Notes: a model not told the origin generated them from the sequence alone. Shown: positions 24,135 through 34,105, counted from the stretch's first letter. The stretch is 50,082 nucleotides of DNA from Ferrimonas marina (GCF_900129905.1 NZ_FQXG01000003.1:127367-177448), one strand, 5' to 3'. Program-made: numbers and translations.

Positions 24135-27128
24135 TTGTTTGGGAAGTTGGGTGGTGAAGTCTTCGCCGATATGGCACACGCAATGCGGCGGTTTTTCAAG
24201 CCGGCGATCGCGGACTACATCAATCTCGAAGCGAACTCCGCGATAGACCAGTTCTCGTTGGTGACCTCCGATGGTGGGTTGTTGTCCGTCATTGAAATCG
24301 ACGGCCTGCTGAGTATCAATGATGATGATGGTGCGTTGCAGATCGCTCGTGGGATCAGTCAAGGCGCAGCACCTCAACTGGCTAAGCCCGGACACCGGGT
24401 GCAGGTGGTTTATGAGGGTGATCCTGACCTCTCTTATCAAGAGATCTCTTCGTCTGTCCGTAAGATGAAGGAGACGGCCGCAAGGGTCCATTTGGATCTG
24501 GCGCCAATGATTGATGAGCGTGAGCGTGTCCTATCACGACGGACCATTCGCGAGAAGGTCTATTTGGTGCTCTCTACATCGGTCCAGTGTCTTCCGGTCT
24601 CAGAGCAAAAGCGGGTTTTGGGGGATCGGGTAGATAAGGCCTATCACGAAGGTAGCCCTCTTCGCCCGGGGGAATTCGCCCAGGCGCCTTACTTTGAGGT
24701 GGGCGGTCTGATGGATATCCATCAGGGCTTTGTGGAGCAGGTGAGCCGCGAGGTAGGCGTATGGTGCCGTTACCACACGCTTGGGGCCAGAGAGGCCATT
24801 AAGGCCGTCAGGATGCAGGCGTCACGTAACTTCACCGGTGAGGACTGGGAGGCTACGTTGCTAGGTGACAGGGTACCCAAGCGGCTGCTTGTCGAGTCCA
24901 ACCGCCTAGACGACCAATCCCATGTCATGCACCCCTCGTTGGCTCAGCAGCTGTTCCCGTCAGCCCCTGAGGTCCATGATCTGGACCCAACCATGGTGAA
25001 ACACGAGGGGCTGATCTACGCGCCAGTGCTGATCGACATTCCGCCTCAACGAACTGCCAGCTTCAACTCGTTGTTTGCCCGGGTGCCAGAAGGTCTGCCT
25101 TGGCGGATTTCGCTCAGCATGGACACCGGTCACGACCGGGTCATGTCGGTACTCAAGCGGAAAAAGGGTTATGCAACCTGGTTGGCCGTAACCAACTCGG
25201 ACAACAAAGCCATTCGTGACGCCGCCGATGAGTTCCTCCATTTCGGGGAGAGGCAAGGGGAGACGGTCGTACCGGTTCAGATCGCTGTCTGTACTTGGGG
25301 TAAAACCCATGAGCAGGTATTGAAGCGAAAGGCCCACTTGATGGCGGCGCTGCAAGGCTGGGGTCAAACCGAGGTGATCGAAGAACGAGGCGACGCCATT
25401 GAGGCATGGATGAACTCCCTGCCTGGTGTGTCGCAAAAGCAGATAGGCAACCCTATGCCGATGCTGTTGGAAGAGGCGCTGTACATGTCTCCCCTTATGC
25501 GACCCTGCAGTCCCTGGACTGAGGGGTCACTGCATCTGCGGACAAAGACGCGAAAGCTCTACCAGTACATGCCGACCAATAGCCAGCAGGAAAACTGGGT
25601 GACGCTGATCTATGGCCCGCCTGGCAAGGGTAAGTCTGTGATGTTGGCAGCCTATAACTCGGCGATGTTGCTGAAGCCTGGTAACACCAGGTTGCCGCGG
25701 ATCACCACCGTAGACATTGGCTTCTCTTCAGCCGGCTGGGTGGACATGATCAGGGCGGCATTGCCTGATGATCAGAAGCACCTGGCGACGGCATTCCAGC
25801 TGAATAACCGCCGCGAAGATGCGGTGAACCCGTTTGATCTTCCGCTGGGCTGCGTAAAGCCGTTGGCGGTGGACAAGGTGTTTCTGAGTAACCTCATGGT
25901 GACCTTGCTAACGCCGGTACATGGTGAGGGTTCCATTGACATGTTGGCTGAGATGGTGACGCTGCTCATCGATGCCATGTATGAGTTGCGGCTGCCGGAG
26001 AACCAGCCAGAGCTGTACGAGCGGGGTCTGGATGAGGTGGTAGATGCCGCCGTTGATCTGCACTCGCTGCACTACGTCGAAGACGACACTTCTTGGTACG
26101 CGATCCGGGACCTGTTGTTTGATGCCGGCGACAGCGTCAATGCGTTGAGGGCCCAGCGATACGCGGTGCCCACACTTGATGACGCACTGACCGCTATGAC
26201 GGAGAACCAGACCTTCAGGGACTCTTACGGTGATGATGAGCGGGCTAAGTTGCTCAAGGCCATGATTGTCTCCGCTACACGGGATTACCCGGTGCTGAGC
26301 ACCCGCACGAAGTTTGATTTGGGCGATGCCAGGATCGTATCCATCGATCTGCAGAACGTGGCCATCACGGGTAGTGCAAAGGCCGATAAGACCACCGCCG
26401 TCATGTTCATGATGGCCCGGCAAATTGGCGCCAAAGACTTCTACCGCAACTTAGAGACACTGGTGGAGATCCCGGAGAAGTACCGACGACACCATGAAAA
26501 GATCATCACCTTGGATAACCAGGTGCCTAAGGTCTTCAGCATGGATGAGTTACACAAGATGCGTAACGCCCCGCAGGCGATCGAGCAGGCCATCATCGAC
26601 GCCCGGGAAGGCCGGAAGCATGAGGTGATGGTGACCCTGGCCTCGCAGTTCCTGGTGGACTTCGATGACCGTATGGTGAAGCTGGCCAATAACGTCTACT
26701 GCCTTGGTTATGCCAACGAGGAAGACCTACGGGACATCATCCGTAAGTTCGGCTTATCAGGGAGCACCCAGTCCTCCATGCGCCGCTTGATGCGGGGTAT
26801 CACCAAAGAGGGCAGCGACTTCCTGGCGCTGTATCGGGTGAAGAACGTGAACGACTTCGTCCAGCAGGTGTTGATGTTGACCTTGGGTCCGATGGAGGCC
26901 TGGGCCTACTGCACCACAAAGGGTGAGCGGGAGCTGCGCAACGAACTTTCGAAGCTTCTTGGCCTAGGAAACGCCCTTAAAATCATGGCCAAAGAGTTCC
27001 CCACGGTATCAGCCGGTCAATACTTGCAACATTTCAAAGAACAGGCTGTGTATACTGATGAAGACAATATTTATGCGCTCGCCGCCAGGGAACTGGCGGA
27101 GAAGCACGCCGAGTTAGTCTCAGACTAA
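24135..27128 (+). CDS. DotO/IcmB (TraU)-like cytoplasmic T4BSS ATPase
   Basis: The 997-residue protein matches IcmB/DotO and R64 TraU in length. Walker A is YGPPGKGKSVM near 492-502. NPFDLPLGCVKPL near 561-573 and LSNLMVTLLTPVHGEGS are typical of the family. FSMDELHKMRN near 800 holds the Walker-B-like acidic pair, followed by a VTLASQF switch segment. It energises assembly or substrate transfer at the inner membrane. The start is TTG 24135: TAGGAG lies 6 bases upstream and the next in-frame ATG is 36 bp downstream without a site. Confidence 0.93.
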   Translation: MFGKLGGEVFADMAHAMRRFFKPAIADYINLEANSAIDQFSLVTSDGGLLSVIEIDGLLSINDDDGALQIARGISQGAAPQLAKPGHRVQVVYEGDPDLSYQEISSSVRKMKETAARVHLDLAPMIDERERVLSRRTIREKVYLVLSTSVQCLPVSEQKRVLGDRVDKAYHEGSPLRPGEFAQAPYFEVGGLMDIHQGFVEQVSREVGVWCRYHTLGAREAIKAVRMQASRNFTGEDWEATLLGDRVPKRLLVESNRLDDQSHVMHPSLAQQLFPSAPEVHDLDPTMVKHEGLIYAPVLIDIPPQRTASFNSLFARVPEGLPWRISLSMDTGHDRVMSVLKRKKGYATWLAVTNSDNKAIRDAADEFLHFGERQGETVVPVQIAVCTWGKTHEQVLKRKAHLMAALQGWGQTEVIEERGDAIEAWMNSLPGVSQKQIGNPMPMLLEEALYMSPLMRPCSPWTEGSLHLRTKTRKLYQYMPTNSQQENWVTLIYGPPGKGKSVMLAAYNSAMLLKPGNTRLPRITTVDIGFSSAGWVDMIRAALPDDQKHLATAFQLNNRREDAVNPFDLPLGCVKPLAVDKVFLSNLMVTLLTPVHGEGSIDMLAEMVTLLIDAMYELRLPENQPELYERGLDEVVDAAVDLHSLHYVEDDTSWYAIRDLLFDAGDSVNALRAQRYAVPTLDDALTAMTENQTFRDSYGDDERAKLLKAMIVSATRDYPVLSTRTKFDLGDARIVSIDLQNVAITGSAKADKTTAVMFMMARQIGAKDFYRNLETLVEIPEKYRRHHEKIITLDNQVPKVFSMDELHKMRNAPQAIEQAIIDAREGRKHEVMVTLASQFLVDFDDRMVKLANNVYCLGYANEEDLRDIIRKFGLSGSTQSSMRRLMRGITKEGSDFLALYRVKNVNDFVQQVLMLTLGPMEAWAYCTTKGERELRNELSKLLGLGNALKIMAKEFPTVSAGQYLQHFKEQAVYTDEDNIYALAARELAEKHAELVSD

Positions 27129-27159
27129 ATTGGTGACAACAATAATTAATGCAGTGCAT

Positions 27160-27675
27160 ATGATGCGTACGATTTTTTTGCCTTTAGTTTCAGTCTTTAT
27201 GGTTAGCGGATGCGCCTTCTCAACGGCGTCCGAGCAAAGCCATCCCCAGGGTGACCTGGTGATGCCGCGCTCTGATGCTTTGTATGAGTTGCGCTCCATT
27301 GCCGTGGAGGCCAGGGATGAGCTTCGCCTGCTCGCTAAGACGCGGGATGCCCTGGCCATGACGGAACTGACTGAACAGCAAAAAGCCGAGCGCATGTACC
27401 AGAGCATGGTGGTACCCCCAGGTTTTGAAAAGCGGGTTACCTTCAGCTTCGCCGGTGATGGCAGCAAGGCGGCCGAGGCAATTGCCTTGACCGCGGGATA
27501 CCGTTTCCAGGCTACCGAGACCAAGTACCAGTCCGATCCCTTCGTCAATATTCGCCTGGCCAATGAGCCATTGAACAAGGCCTTGCGCGAATTAGGGTTA
27601 CAGACAGGGGGCGTGGTGCTAATCGAGGTAGACCAGGCAAATCGAGTCCTGCACTACATCTACCGGGGCGAGTGA
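27160..27675 (+). CDS. DotD (TraH)-like outer-membrane lipoprotein
   Basis: The lipoprotein signal peptide ends in the lipobox VSGC near residue 17. A helical linker follows (SDALYELRSIAVEARDELRLL), then a C-terminal N0-like domain (RVTFSFAGDGSKAAEAIALTAGYRF ... VNIRLANEPLNKALRELGLQTG) like that in DotD, which joins DotC and DotH in the outer-membrane core. Two adjacent ATGs at 27160 and 27163 are possible starts; the leader CAACAATAATTAATG has no clear ribosome site. It overlaps dotC. Confidence 0.88.
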   Translation: MMRTIFLPLVSVFMVSGCAFSTASEQSHPQGDLVMPRSDALYELRSIAVEARDELRLLAKTRDALAMTELTEQQKAERMYQSMVVPPGFEKRVTFSFAGDGSKAAEAIALTAGYRFQATETKYQSDPFVNIRLANEPLNKALRELGLQTGGVVLIEVDQANRVLHYIYRGE

Positions 27676-27677
27676 TC

Positions 27678-28568
27678 ATGATGTCCTTACGACCACTGTT
27701 GATGCTGTTGATGCTGTGTCTTCCAGCGCTGGCCAACGCCAGTTCTGATCGAGACGGTGTGCTGCAGCGCTTGCAGGGGTTGGACAAAGAGAACACTCGT
27801 GTTGTGGAAGTGTCGGCCTTGGCCGGCGAGGGCGATGACCAGATGCGGCTAAGGGCGATGCGCGAAGCGGCAATCTCGGTAGGAGCTCAGCATGGGTACA
27901 ACGAGTATATGGGCTATCTAAAGGGCGAGCTGGAGACGATCTCTGCGGACCTGGATGCGCTCTTTCCGTTTCGGGACCTAATGCGACTCGAGGACAATGG
28001 GCAAGTTGAGCTGTATTTGTTACCGCCCGTAGTTCGCGAGGTGAAAGACGTCACCCGTGTAAATGGTGAGCACACGGAGCTGACGACCACTGGCACTTTG
28101 CTCGCCGTAGATAAGCCAGCAAGATTGGTGACCACGCCACCGGACTGGAGGGAGTACGTGTTCTACGACCAAGCCGTAGACATATCAGATCCACCGTCAG
28201 TGCTTCTTCCGGAAAGTGACAAAGAGAAACAAGCGTGGGCTGCTTGGGTGTTAGAAGGATGGTCTGCAGGAGTCGAGCAGGCTGACATCGAGATGAAATA
28301 CCGACTACGTCGACTCGGTTCGGACTTTATCGGTATGGCCAAGTATCTGCGACTGGTATCGGAGAACAAAGCCTACAAGGCCACTGTTGTGTCTCAGAGC
28401 GTTGATGTACACGGAGACAGCAACCGTATGGCCATCGAGCAGAGGGTATACAAGCTGCACGATGGCGGTGGACTACAGTTGGATGCATCCGACTGGAAGG
28501 CTGTGCCTCTGGATAACCGGGAAAGCTACCGGCTACAGAGTGAGTTCGAGTTGAGGGAGGCTTACTAG
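27678..28568 (+). CDS. DotC (TraI)-like outer-membrane core protein
   Basis: It shows the DotC features: LRAMREAAISVGAQHGYNEYM near residues 54-74, FPFRDLM with VELYLLPPVVREV near 114-126, TTPPDWREYVF near 150-160, and AWAAWVLEGWSAGVEQAD near 187-204. The signal peptide (LRPLLMLLMLCLPALANAS) ends in an AxA signal-peptidase-I site; a cysteine lies inside the hydrophobic core but not in a proper lipobox, unlike Legionella DotC, which is a lipoprotein. ATG at 27678 follows GGGGCGAG; GTG 27672 and ATG 27681 are in frame. The gene couples with dotD upstream and lies 11 bp before dotB. Confidence 0.88.
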   Translation: MMSLRPLLMLLMLCLPALANASSDRDGVLQRLQGLDKENTRVVEVSALAGEGDDQMRLRAMREAAISVGAQHGYNEYMGYLKGELETISADLDALFPFRDLMRLEDNGQVELYLLPPVVREVKDVTRVNGEHTELTTTGTLLAVDKPARLVTTPPDWREYVFYDQAVDISDPPSVLLPESDKEKQAWAAWVLEGWSAGVEQADIEMKYRLRRLGSDFIGMAKYLRLVSENKAYKATVVSQSVDVHGDSNRMAIEQRVYKLHDGGGLQLDASDWKAVPLDNRESYRLQSEFELREAY

Positions 28569-28579
28569 GAGGACTATCG

Positions 28580-29728
28580 GTGACAGACACCTCGCTGGTG
28601 ATGCCAGGCTTTCCTGACAAGATCACAAGCGAGCACGAACTGAATTTGGTACTGGAACACGCAACGAACCTGGGTGCATCGGATCTGTTTTTCATTGCCG
28701 GTGATCAGCTCATGGTGAGGGTGTATGGGCGATTTGTGCCTATCAGCACCCGACGGCTGAAGGATATGGACGTGACGGCAGTCTTGTCGGCCATCCATAG
28801 CAATGAGGCTGAGACGTTGCTCAAAAGCGGTGTGCCGCTGAACCCCAGCTACGAATATCGTAGTACGACGGGGCATAGGCATCGATATCGCGCAAACGCT
28901 GTGAGTACGCGTGTGAGAGGACGTGGGACTACCCGTGTCACGCTCAGGACCATTAATCACGTGCCGCCCTCGGTGGAGGAGATCGGTCTAGATCCCAGCA
29001 TCGTTAAGATCTGCAGTGAATCAACCAAGGGGCTAGTGGGCTTCATTGGAGCGACAGGTACCGGTAAATCCAGTTCACTGGCGGCCATTTTGGCCAATCA
29101 GCTGGAGGATCCCGAGCGCCACGAGCATCTGGTGACCATTGAGCAGCCTATCGAGTACGTCTATGACGACATAGTGCGTATTAATTCCCTTTACACGCCG
29201 CTGGAGGTGGGTAAGGGGGTGCAGTCGTTCGCCGCTGGAGTAGAGAACGCCATGCGTATGGCTCCGACGTCGATCCTGGTGGGGGAGACGCGCGACCCGG
29301 AGACTGCACTGGCGACCATATCGGCCTGCCTGTCGGGGCACATGGCCTATACCACTCTGCACGCCCCTGGTGTCGCGGAGGCAGTGACGCGTCTGATCAA
29401 TTTGTTCCCGCATGAGATGCATGGGCAGATCAGGACAGACTTCTGCCAGCAATCGGTATTGCTGGTGGCTCAAGCGTTGTTGCCTACGGTGGATGGCAAG
29501 CGGGTCGCGGTAAGGGAGGTTCTTCCATTCGATGATCCGTTGCGTGAGCGCCTCATTGGGGCGGCCAATATTGCTCAGGAAGCGCTGTTGGCAACGGAGT
29601 CCCAGGGTCAGCCTATGATTGCGGACATCGAGCGCGTGCATCAGGCTGGTTTGATCTCTGATTCTGTCTACCAGGGGGCCAAGTTCAACTACGACCGCCG
29701 CCGGCAGGGGATGCAGTATGCCGCGTAG
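28580..29728 (+). CDS. DotB (TraJ)-like hexameric secretion ATPase
   Basis: A PilT/VirB11-class ATPase of 382 residues. Walker A is GATGTGKSSS at 157-166. The Asp-box region VTIEQPIEYV is near 185-194, Walker B ILVGETRDPETA near 232-243, and the His box MAYTTLHAPGVAEAV near 255-269. It docks on DotO and powers substrate transfer. GTG at 28580 is supported by AGGAGG seven bases upstream. Its end overlaps icmT by 11 bp. Confidence 0.93.
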   Translation: MTDTSLVMPGFPDKITSEHELNLVLEHATNLGASDLFFIAGDQLMVRVYGRFVPISTRRLKDMDVTAVLSAIHSNEAETLLKSGVPLNPSYEYRSTTGHRHRYRANAVSTRVRGRGTTRVTLRTINHVPPSVEEIGLDPSIVKICSESTKGLVGFIGATGTGKSSSLAAILANQLEDPERHEHLVTIEQPIEYVYDDIVRINSLYTPLEVGKGVQSFAAGVENAMRMAPTSILVGETRDPETALATISACLSGHMAYTTLHAPGVAEAVTRLINLFPHEMHGQIRTDFCQQSVLLVAQALLPTVDGKRVAVREVLPFDDPLRERLIGAANIAQEALLATESQGQPMIADIERVHQAGLISDSVYQGAKFNYDRRRQGMQYAA

Positions 29729-29966
29729 GGATCTGAGTAAGCCGGTCAAGGTCTGGTTCCTGGACGGCCACTTTGCGCCGTTGTTCCTATTGCTGCTGCT
29801 GATGCCCTCAATGGGCATGTTGGCGTTTACGGTGGGGCTTGCCAGTGTCATGACGATCGCCAGGCGGCATGGTTTCGGGCTCGGGGCGATACTCCGACGG
29901 TTCAAGATAATGATGACAGGCCCGGTGAAGCACATAAGGCCGTCGTCGCGGCATCGTATACGGTAG
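29718..29966 (+). CDS. IcmT (TraK)-like small membrane protein
   Basis: The 82-residue protein has the IcmT plan: KPVKVWFLDGHFAPLFLLLLLMPSMGMLAFTV with a membrane segment, then ARRHGFGLGAILRRFKIMMTGP. IcmT is needed for T4BSS function and is usually near dotB and dotC. AGGGG precedes the ATG. Confidence 0.85.
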   Translation: MPRRDLSKPVKVWFLDGHFAPLFLLLLLMPSMGMLAFTVGLASVMTIARRHGFGLGAILRRFKIMMTGPVKHIRPSSRHRIR

Positions 29967-30108
29967 CGTCGGTGCGGAGGTTTTGCTCAATAGCCGCGAC
30001 CAGGGTGGCGTAGAGAGGGGTCAGGCCAATAGCAGCCACGGGGCTCTTTAAAACGTGTAATTATATGTGGAGCCACACAACAATAATAATAGTGGAAGTG
30101 TATCTACC

Positions 30109-31086
30109 ATGGTGAACCATAAGAAGCGCATTGCAAGCGCCGTTGGGGCAGTGCTGTTGGGTCTGGCTGCAGTCCCTGGCCAGGCTCAGTTGTACATTAA
30201 TCCCATCGTCCGGGTGTCCCAGCCTCCGAGTCAGGAGGAGATGGACAGTGCCCTAGATGAAGCACGGCAAGGGGCCGAGCAAAAGGCACCTGGTGTTCCT
30301 TCCAACCGGATCACGGTAAACATCAAGCACCCTGACCCGCAAATCCAACCAGAGCGCCCGCAGGGGCCCGCAGTGCCTCCAAACCATGGTCGGGTGCTGT
30401 ACCCCGTAAAACCTCACCAGAATCCCGCTGATGAGCCTCTGCGTTATGCTCCAAAGCCCCACAGCGAAATCGTGTCCCCGGAAGTACCGGGCGCCGTTGT
30501 TGGTAGCGATTACCTGATGGTCAGCCAGGAACGCGCGTTCCAGGCAGTTAAGACGTTCGGCCGTGATGTCCCGCTTGAGTTGGCGCTGGGCTCCATTGTT
30601 CCGAACCGGGATCAGTGGACTGTTCACTTCGATGGAGAGTTGGCCTCCAAGCGTGTCAGTTGGAAAGGTGGCAACACCTGGCAAGAGGTCATCGATGAAA
30701 TCGAGCATCGAGAAGGGATCTTCATTCACGTCAATCCACTGGAGCGGGCCATTGGCGTAGCTGAGAAGGCGAAAGACGCGAAGCACTTTGCCCACCGAGA
30801 GCCGAAAGTATGGGACATCACCGGCGGCACTGAGCTGCGGAAGGTGATCGCAAACTGGGCCGATAGGGCGGGTTGGCGTGTCGCTTGGGATGCAAGCTAT
30901 GAGATGGAGTTCACCATTGCCTTTGATACCCGGTTCTATGGGGACTTCGAGGGGGAGGATGGTGTGCTGGCGCGTCTGCTGGCCAGTGTCAGTCGGAATA
31001 ACGACCCGCTCTCCGCTCGTATGCACTTGGGTAACGACGTGATCTACATCCACCAGGGTGGTCACCGTCAGTCGGTTCAGTACTAG
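30109..31086 (+). CDS. PilL/TcpQ-like periplasmic pilus-assembly protein
   Basis: A signal peptide (SAVGAVLLGLAAVPGQAQ) is followed by a proline-rich region (about 40-135). The C-terminal TcpQ-like domain has WDITGGTELRKVIANWADRAGW near 243-264 and FYGDFEGEDGVLARLLASV near 287-305, similar to R64 PilL and TcpQ. In type IVb pili it partners the secretin. ATG at 30109 follows GGAAG; the leader has ACAATAATAATAG and AATTATAT further up (about 30060), a possible -10 region. It opens the pil operon. Confidence 0.75.
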   Translation: MVNHKKRIASAVGAVLLGLAAVPGQAQLYINPIVRVSQPPSQEEMDSALDEARQGAEQKAPGVPSNRITVNIKHPDPQIQPERPQGPAVPPNHGRVLYPVKPHQNPADEPLRYAPKPHSEIVSPEVPGAVVGSDYLMVSQERAFQAVKTFGRDVPLELALGSIVPNRDQWTVHFDGELASKRVSWKGGNTWQEVIDEIEHREGIFIHVNPLERAIGVAEKAKDAKHFAHREPKVWDITGGTELRKVIANWADRAGWRVAWDASYEMEFTIAFDTRFYGDFEGEDGVLARLLASVSRNNDPLSARMHLGNDVIYIHQGGHRQSVQY

Positions 31087-31097
31087 GGACACGAAGA

Positions 31098-32702
31098 ATG
31101 AAAATGAAACTCCTTAGCCTCGCAGTTGCCTTGCCGTTGACCCTGTCCGGCTGTGCCGTGAGCACCATGTACGACCGGGAGGGTGTGATCAACAATGGCG
31201 TTGACCATGCCGAGCGGGTTACCGCTATGGGCACGAAGCTTTCTCGGCAGGCCAGCAACGTAGTGATGGTGGATGACTACTACATTGCCGATGCCGGCTT
31301 TAAGCTTTCCGAGCGGGAACTGCTGCCGGAGTTCTTTGAGCACGACGTGTACATTGGCCAGCATCGGGCGGTATCGATTCAGGAAGTCATCGGCATGATC
31401 GCTCGGGAGACGAAGCGGCGGGTGATTTTGACCGATGACGCAGTAGCCTACCTGGACAACAAGTCCGGTGAGGATGGGGCCTCAAACGTCAACAACATCG
31501 ACGAATCAATGAAGGGGCCGGTTGACACTCTGGCGATCGCTGCGTCATCACAGAAGTTGCCGGGCGCAGGTGCTTTCCTGAACATCGACCACGAAGGCAC
31601 CTTGTCCGAACTACTGGATCTGATTTCTTCCAAAACCGGCCTCTACTGGAAATACAGCAAGGGTCAGATCGTGTTTTTCCGCTACGAGACCGTGACGGAA
31701 TATCTGGCCCTGGACAGCGGATACACCAATTTCAGCAGCAGCGTAGATTCGAGCTCCAGCGCAGGCGGCGACGGGCAAACTACCGGTAGTCAGCATAAAA
31801 CGTCCTTCGAGTCAGCAGCTGGTGACGGCTGGGCGGCGGTACAGGAGGCCATCTACAGTATGGCCAGCGAAGAGGGTCGGTCGGCCTTCAACCAAACACT
31901 GGGGTTCGTGACCATTACCGACACGCCTGACCGTGTTCGCCTAATGCAGGACTACATCAAGCGGATTAACGAGTACGCCTCTGAGCGCATCTCTATCGGT
32001 GTGAAGATCTACGACATCGAGATTGAAGATGGTCAAGAGTTCGGTTCCGGCTGGGATATGCAGTATGCCGGCTCTGAACGCGCAAGCATCATTGGCTCCA
32101 ATGGGGCCTCAGAGGCCTTGGCAACCATTACCTCAACCCTGCTTACTGGCCGCTTCGCCAATAGCAAGTTGTTCGTAGAGATGCTGGATCGCAGCACCTT
32201 GTCATACACCGAGACCTCTCACACCTTCAACACGGTCAATGGCGCGGCCGTGCCAATCCAGGTTGTGGATGAGATCCCGTACCTGAAAAAGGTAACCGCC
32301 GTACTGGATGACACGACCAGCACTACCCGTTTTGAGATTGAGCAGGACGTAGTGAACTCTGGTGTTTCCATGACTGTTTTACCGCGGATGACCGGGCGTC
32401 AGTCGATGAATGTCACCTTTGCCGCGGATATCGGTAAATTGCTGGACCTGAAGACCGAGGAGTTCGGTGATGGGTCTAAAGTCCAGTTGGCTGACCGGAG
32501 TACCAAAAACTACCTGTCCCGGATCCCGATGAGGTCTGGGGAGACGGTGATGTTGAGCGGATTTGAGCGCACCACGCACATCAGCAACAAACAGGGTCTG
32601 CCTGATAAAGACGCCTGGGTATTGGGCGGCAAGATGGACAGCAGTGCGAAACGCATCATGACCGTGGTTCTGCTCACTCCGCACATCATCTCGAAGGAAT
32701 AA
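31098..32702 (+). CDS. pilN: PilN outer-membrane secretin lipoprotein of the type IVb pilus
   Basis: The lipoprotein signal peptide ends at LTLSGC. The N-terminal half has secretin N-type domains (AVSIQEVIGMIARETKRRVIL; GTLSELLDLISSKTGLYW), then FVTITDTPDRVRLMQDYIKRIN, and a C-terminal secretin beta-domain (GVSMTVLPRM, LSRIPMRSGETVMLSGFE, VVLLTPHII). At 534 residues it is close to R64 PilN. It forms the pore for the mating pilus. A serine-glycine-rich linker near 215-235 is low-complexity. Confidence 0.9.
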   Translation: MKMKLLSLAVALPLTLSGCAVSTMYDREGVINNGVDHAERVTAMGTKLSRQASNVVMVDDYYIADAGFKLSERELLPEFFEHDVYIGQHRAVSIQEVIGMIARETKRRVILTDDAVAYLDNKSGEDGASNVNNIDESMKGPVDTLAIAASSQKLPGAGAFLNIDHEGTLSELLDLISSKTGLYWKYSKGQIVFFRYETVTEYLALDSGYTNFSSSVDSSSSAGGDGQTTGSQHKTSFESAAGDGWAAVQEAIYSMASEEGRSAFNQTLGFVTITDTPDRVRLMQDYIKRINEYASERISIGVKIYDIEIEDGQEFGSGWDMQYAGSERASIIGSNGASEALATITSTLLTGRFANSKLFVEMLDRSTLSYTETSHTFNTVNGAAVPIQVVDEIPYLKKVTAVLDDTTSTTRFEIEQDVVNSGVSMTVLPRMTGRQSMNVTFAADIGKLLDLKTEEFGDGSKVQLADRSTKNYLSRIPMRSGETVMLSGFERTTHISNKQGLPDKDAWVLGGKMDSSAKRIMTVVLLTPHIISKE

Positions 32703-32707
32703 TCGTA

Positions 32708-34105
32708 ATGGCTACCATCCAAAGCCAGGGCCAGGAGTACGCCGTAGGACTGCACTGGGAAACCTTCCGCAAGGAGGAGTTTGCCCAGGGCAAGAAGCGC
32801 CGGATGCAAGAGCTCGGCATGACCTTTGGGGTAGTGCAGGCTAAGGCCAGCTCCGAAGGTGAAGAGCTGTTCCTGCTGGGTCTGACCAAGAGCAAAGAGC
32901 TGAAGGGGAAGGCCTCAGCTGCGCTGCATCTGTCAGGCTTGGAAGTAAACCTTCTGCTGATCGAGCGGCTTGGCCCTAACAAGATCTGGTTGGTGGCGGT
33001 TCTGGACGGCCAGATCCTGCCCGGGGGCGATGACATCGTTTCCGATGGGGAGGCGAAAGACCGGATCTTCGAGTTGTACTCAGCGATCAGTGACTCTGCC
33101 GAGGGCGAGGTTCCTGTCTGCCTACCGGGCAGCCTGAGGGACGAATTAGATCTGGGGTTTGCCGAGGCCTTAGAGTTTGGTTTCGATGGCCTGTGTGAAC
33201 ATCACGGTCAGTTCCCTGACCCGCAAGTAAAGATCCGAAACCTCAACTTGCTGTCACGCAAGAACATGGCCATCGCCGCAGCTATTGCGGGCTCTGCCAT
33301 CGCGTATCTCGCCAGCGGTTCGGGTGGTGAAGAGGCTGGCCCAGCGCTTGATTGGGGTTCCCCGTCACAGGGTCTGGGCCCGGTATCAGGCAAGATTGAT
33401 GAGGTTAGAAAGCGCACGGGCCCTTCGCGGGAACAGATCTTGGCCGCTGCGCGAGATGAGGAGATGACCTGGCTACGGTTCGAGTTGGAGCGTTCCAACT
33501 CGCCTCTGGAGCTGATGTCAATTTACAGCTTTATCACCAGTTTCCCGATGTCGCGGGGCGGATGGGATGTTGAGGCGTTTTCTTATCTGCGGGAGTACCC
33601 GGGACGTATCGGCGTCATTTGGGCTAAAGACGGTCTTGGGACATCACTGACCCTCAGGCAGGAACTGGCCGGCACTCGGTTGTCATCGCCGATCAACTTC
33701 AACCTAGGCGGGAAGAAGGCTGTCAGTCAGCACTGGATTGCGGATGTTACCCGGGTAATCGAAGACGATGACCTGGAGTCATTCATTAACTCTTCCACTT
33801 ATCGCCATGAAGAGTGGATGCATGATCTGGATGTCTTTGGGTACGAGTGGTCGATGGTCGAGTTGCACAACGAGGTGCGTCGGGTGCCTATCGAAGGTGT
33901 GCTGGACCCTCAGGTGGCGGTAAAGCCCCAGCTGAAGGTGAGCGCCAAAAGCCTAAAAGTGAATGGGTCAGACGAAATGATGCTGATCAACCTGAAAACC
34001 ATGTTGGCGGCTAGCCCGACAACGCTTATCGAGTCCGTGAAAGTCGGCGCGGGTCCTGTGATGGACTGGGAGTTCAAAGGTATTATTTATGAAGAAGTTG
34101 AATAA
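32708..34105 (+). CDS. pilO: PilO-like type IVb pilus biogenesis protein
   Basis: The N-terminal cytoplasmic domain of about 180 residues is typical of R64 PilO (YAVGLHWETF; GMTFGVVQ). One membrane segment follows at MAIAAAIAGSAIAYLAS near 190-206, then a large periplasmic domain. It follows pilN by 5 bp and overlaps pilP by 17 bp. It is probably part of the inner-membrane alignment complex. Confidence 0.85.
   Translation: MATIQSQGQEYAVGLHWETFRKEEFAQGKKRRMQELGMTFGVVQAKASSEGEELFLLGLTKSKELKGKASAALHLSGLEVNLLLIERLGPNKIWLVAVLDGQILPGGDDIVSDGEAKDRIFELYSAISDSAEGEVPVCLPGSLRDELDLGFAEALEFGFDGLCEHHGQFPDPQVKIRNLNLLSRKNMAIAAAIAGSAIAYLASGSGGEEAGPALDWGSPSQGLGPVSGKIDEVRKRTGPSREQILAAARDEEMTWLRFELERSNSPLELMSIYSFITSFPMSRGGWDVEAFSYLREYPGRIGVIWAKDGLGTSLTLRQELAGTRLSSPINFNLGGKKAVSQHWIADVTRVIEDDDLESFINSSTYRHEEWMHDLDVFGYEWSMVELHNEVRRVPIEGVLDPQVAVKPQLKVSAKSLKVNGSDEMMLINLKTMLAASPTTLIESVKVGAGPVMDWEFKGIIYEEVE

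Noticed and set aside
29967-30108. A small gene between icmT and pilL
   Set aside because: No open frame with a ribosome site is seen; the segment looks like a promoter and leader.
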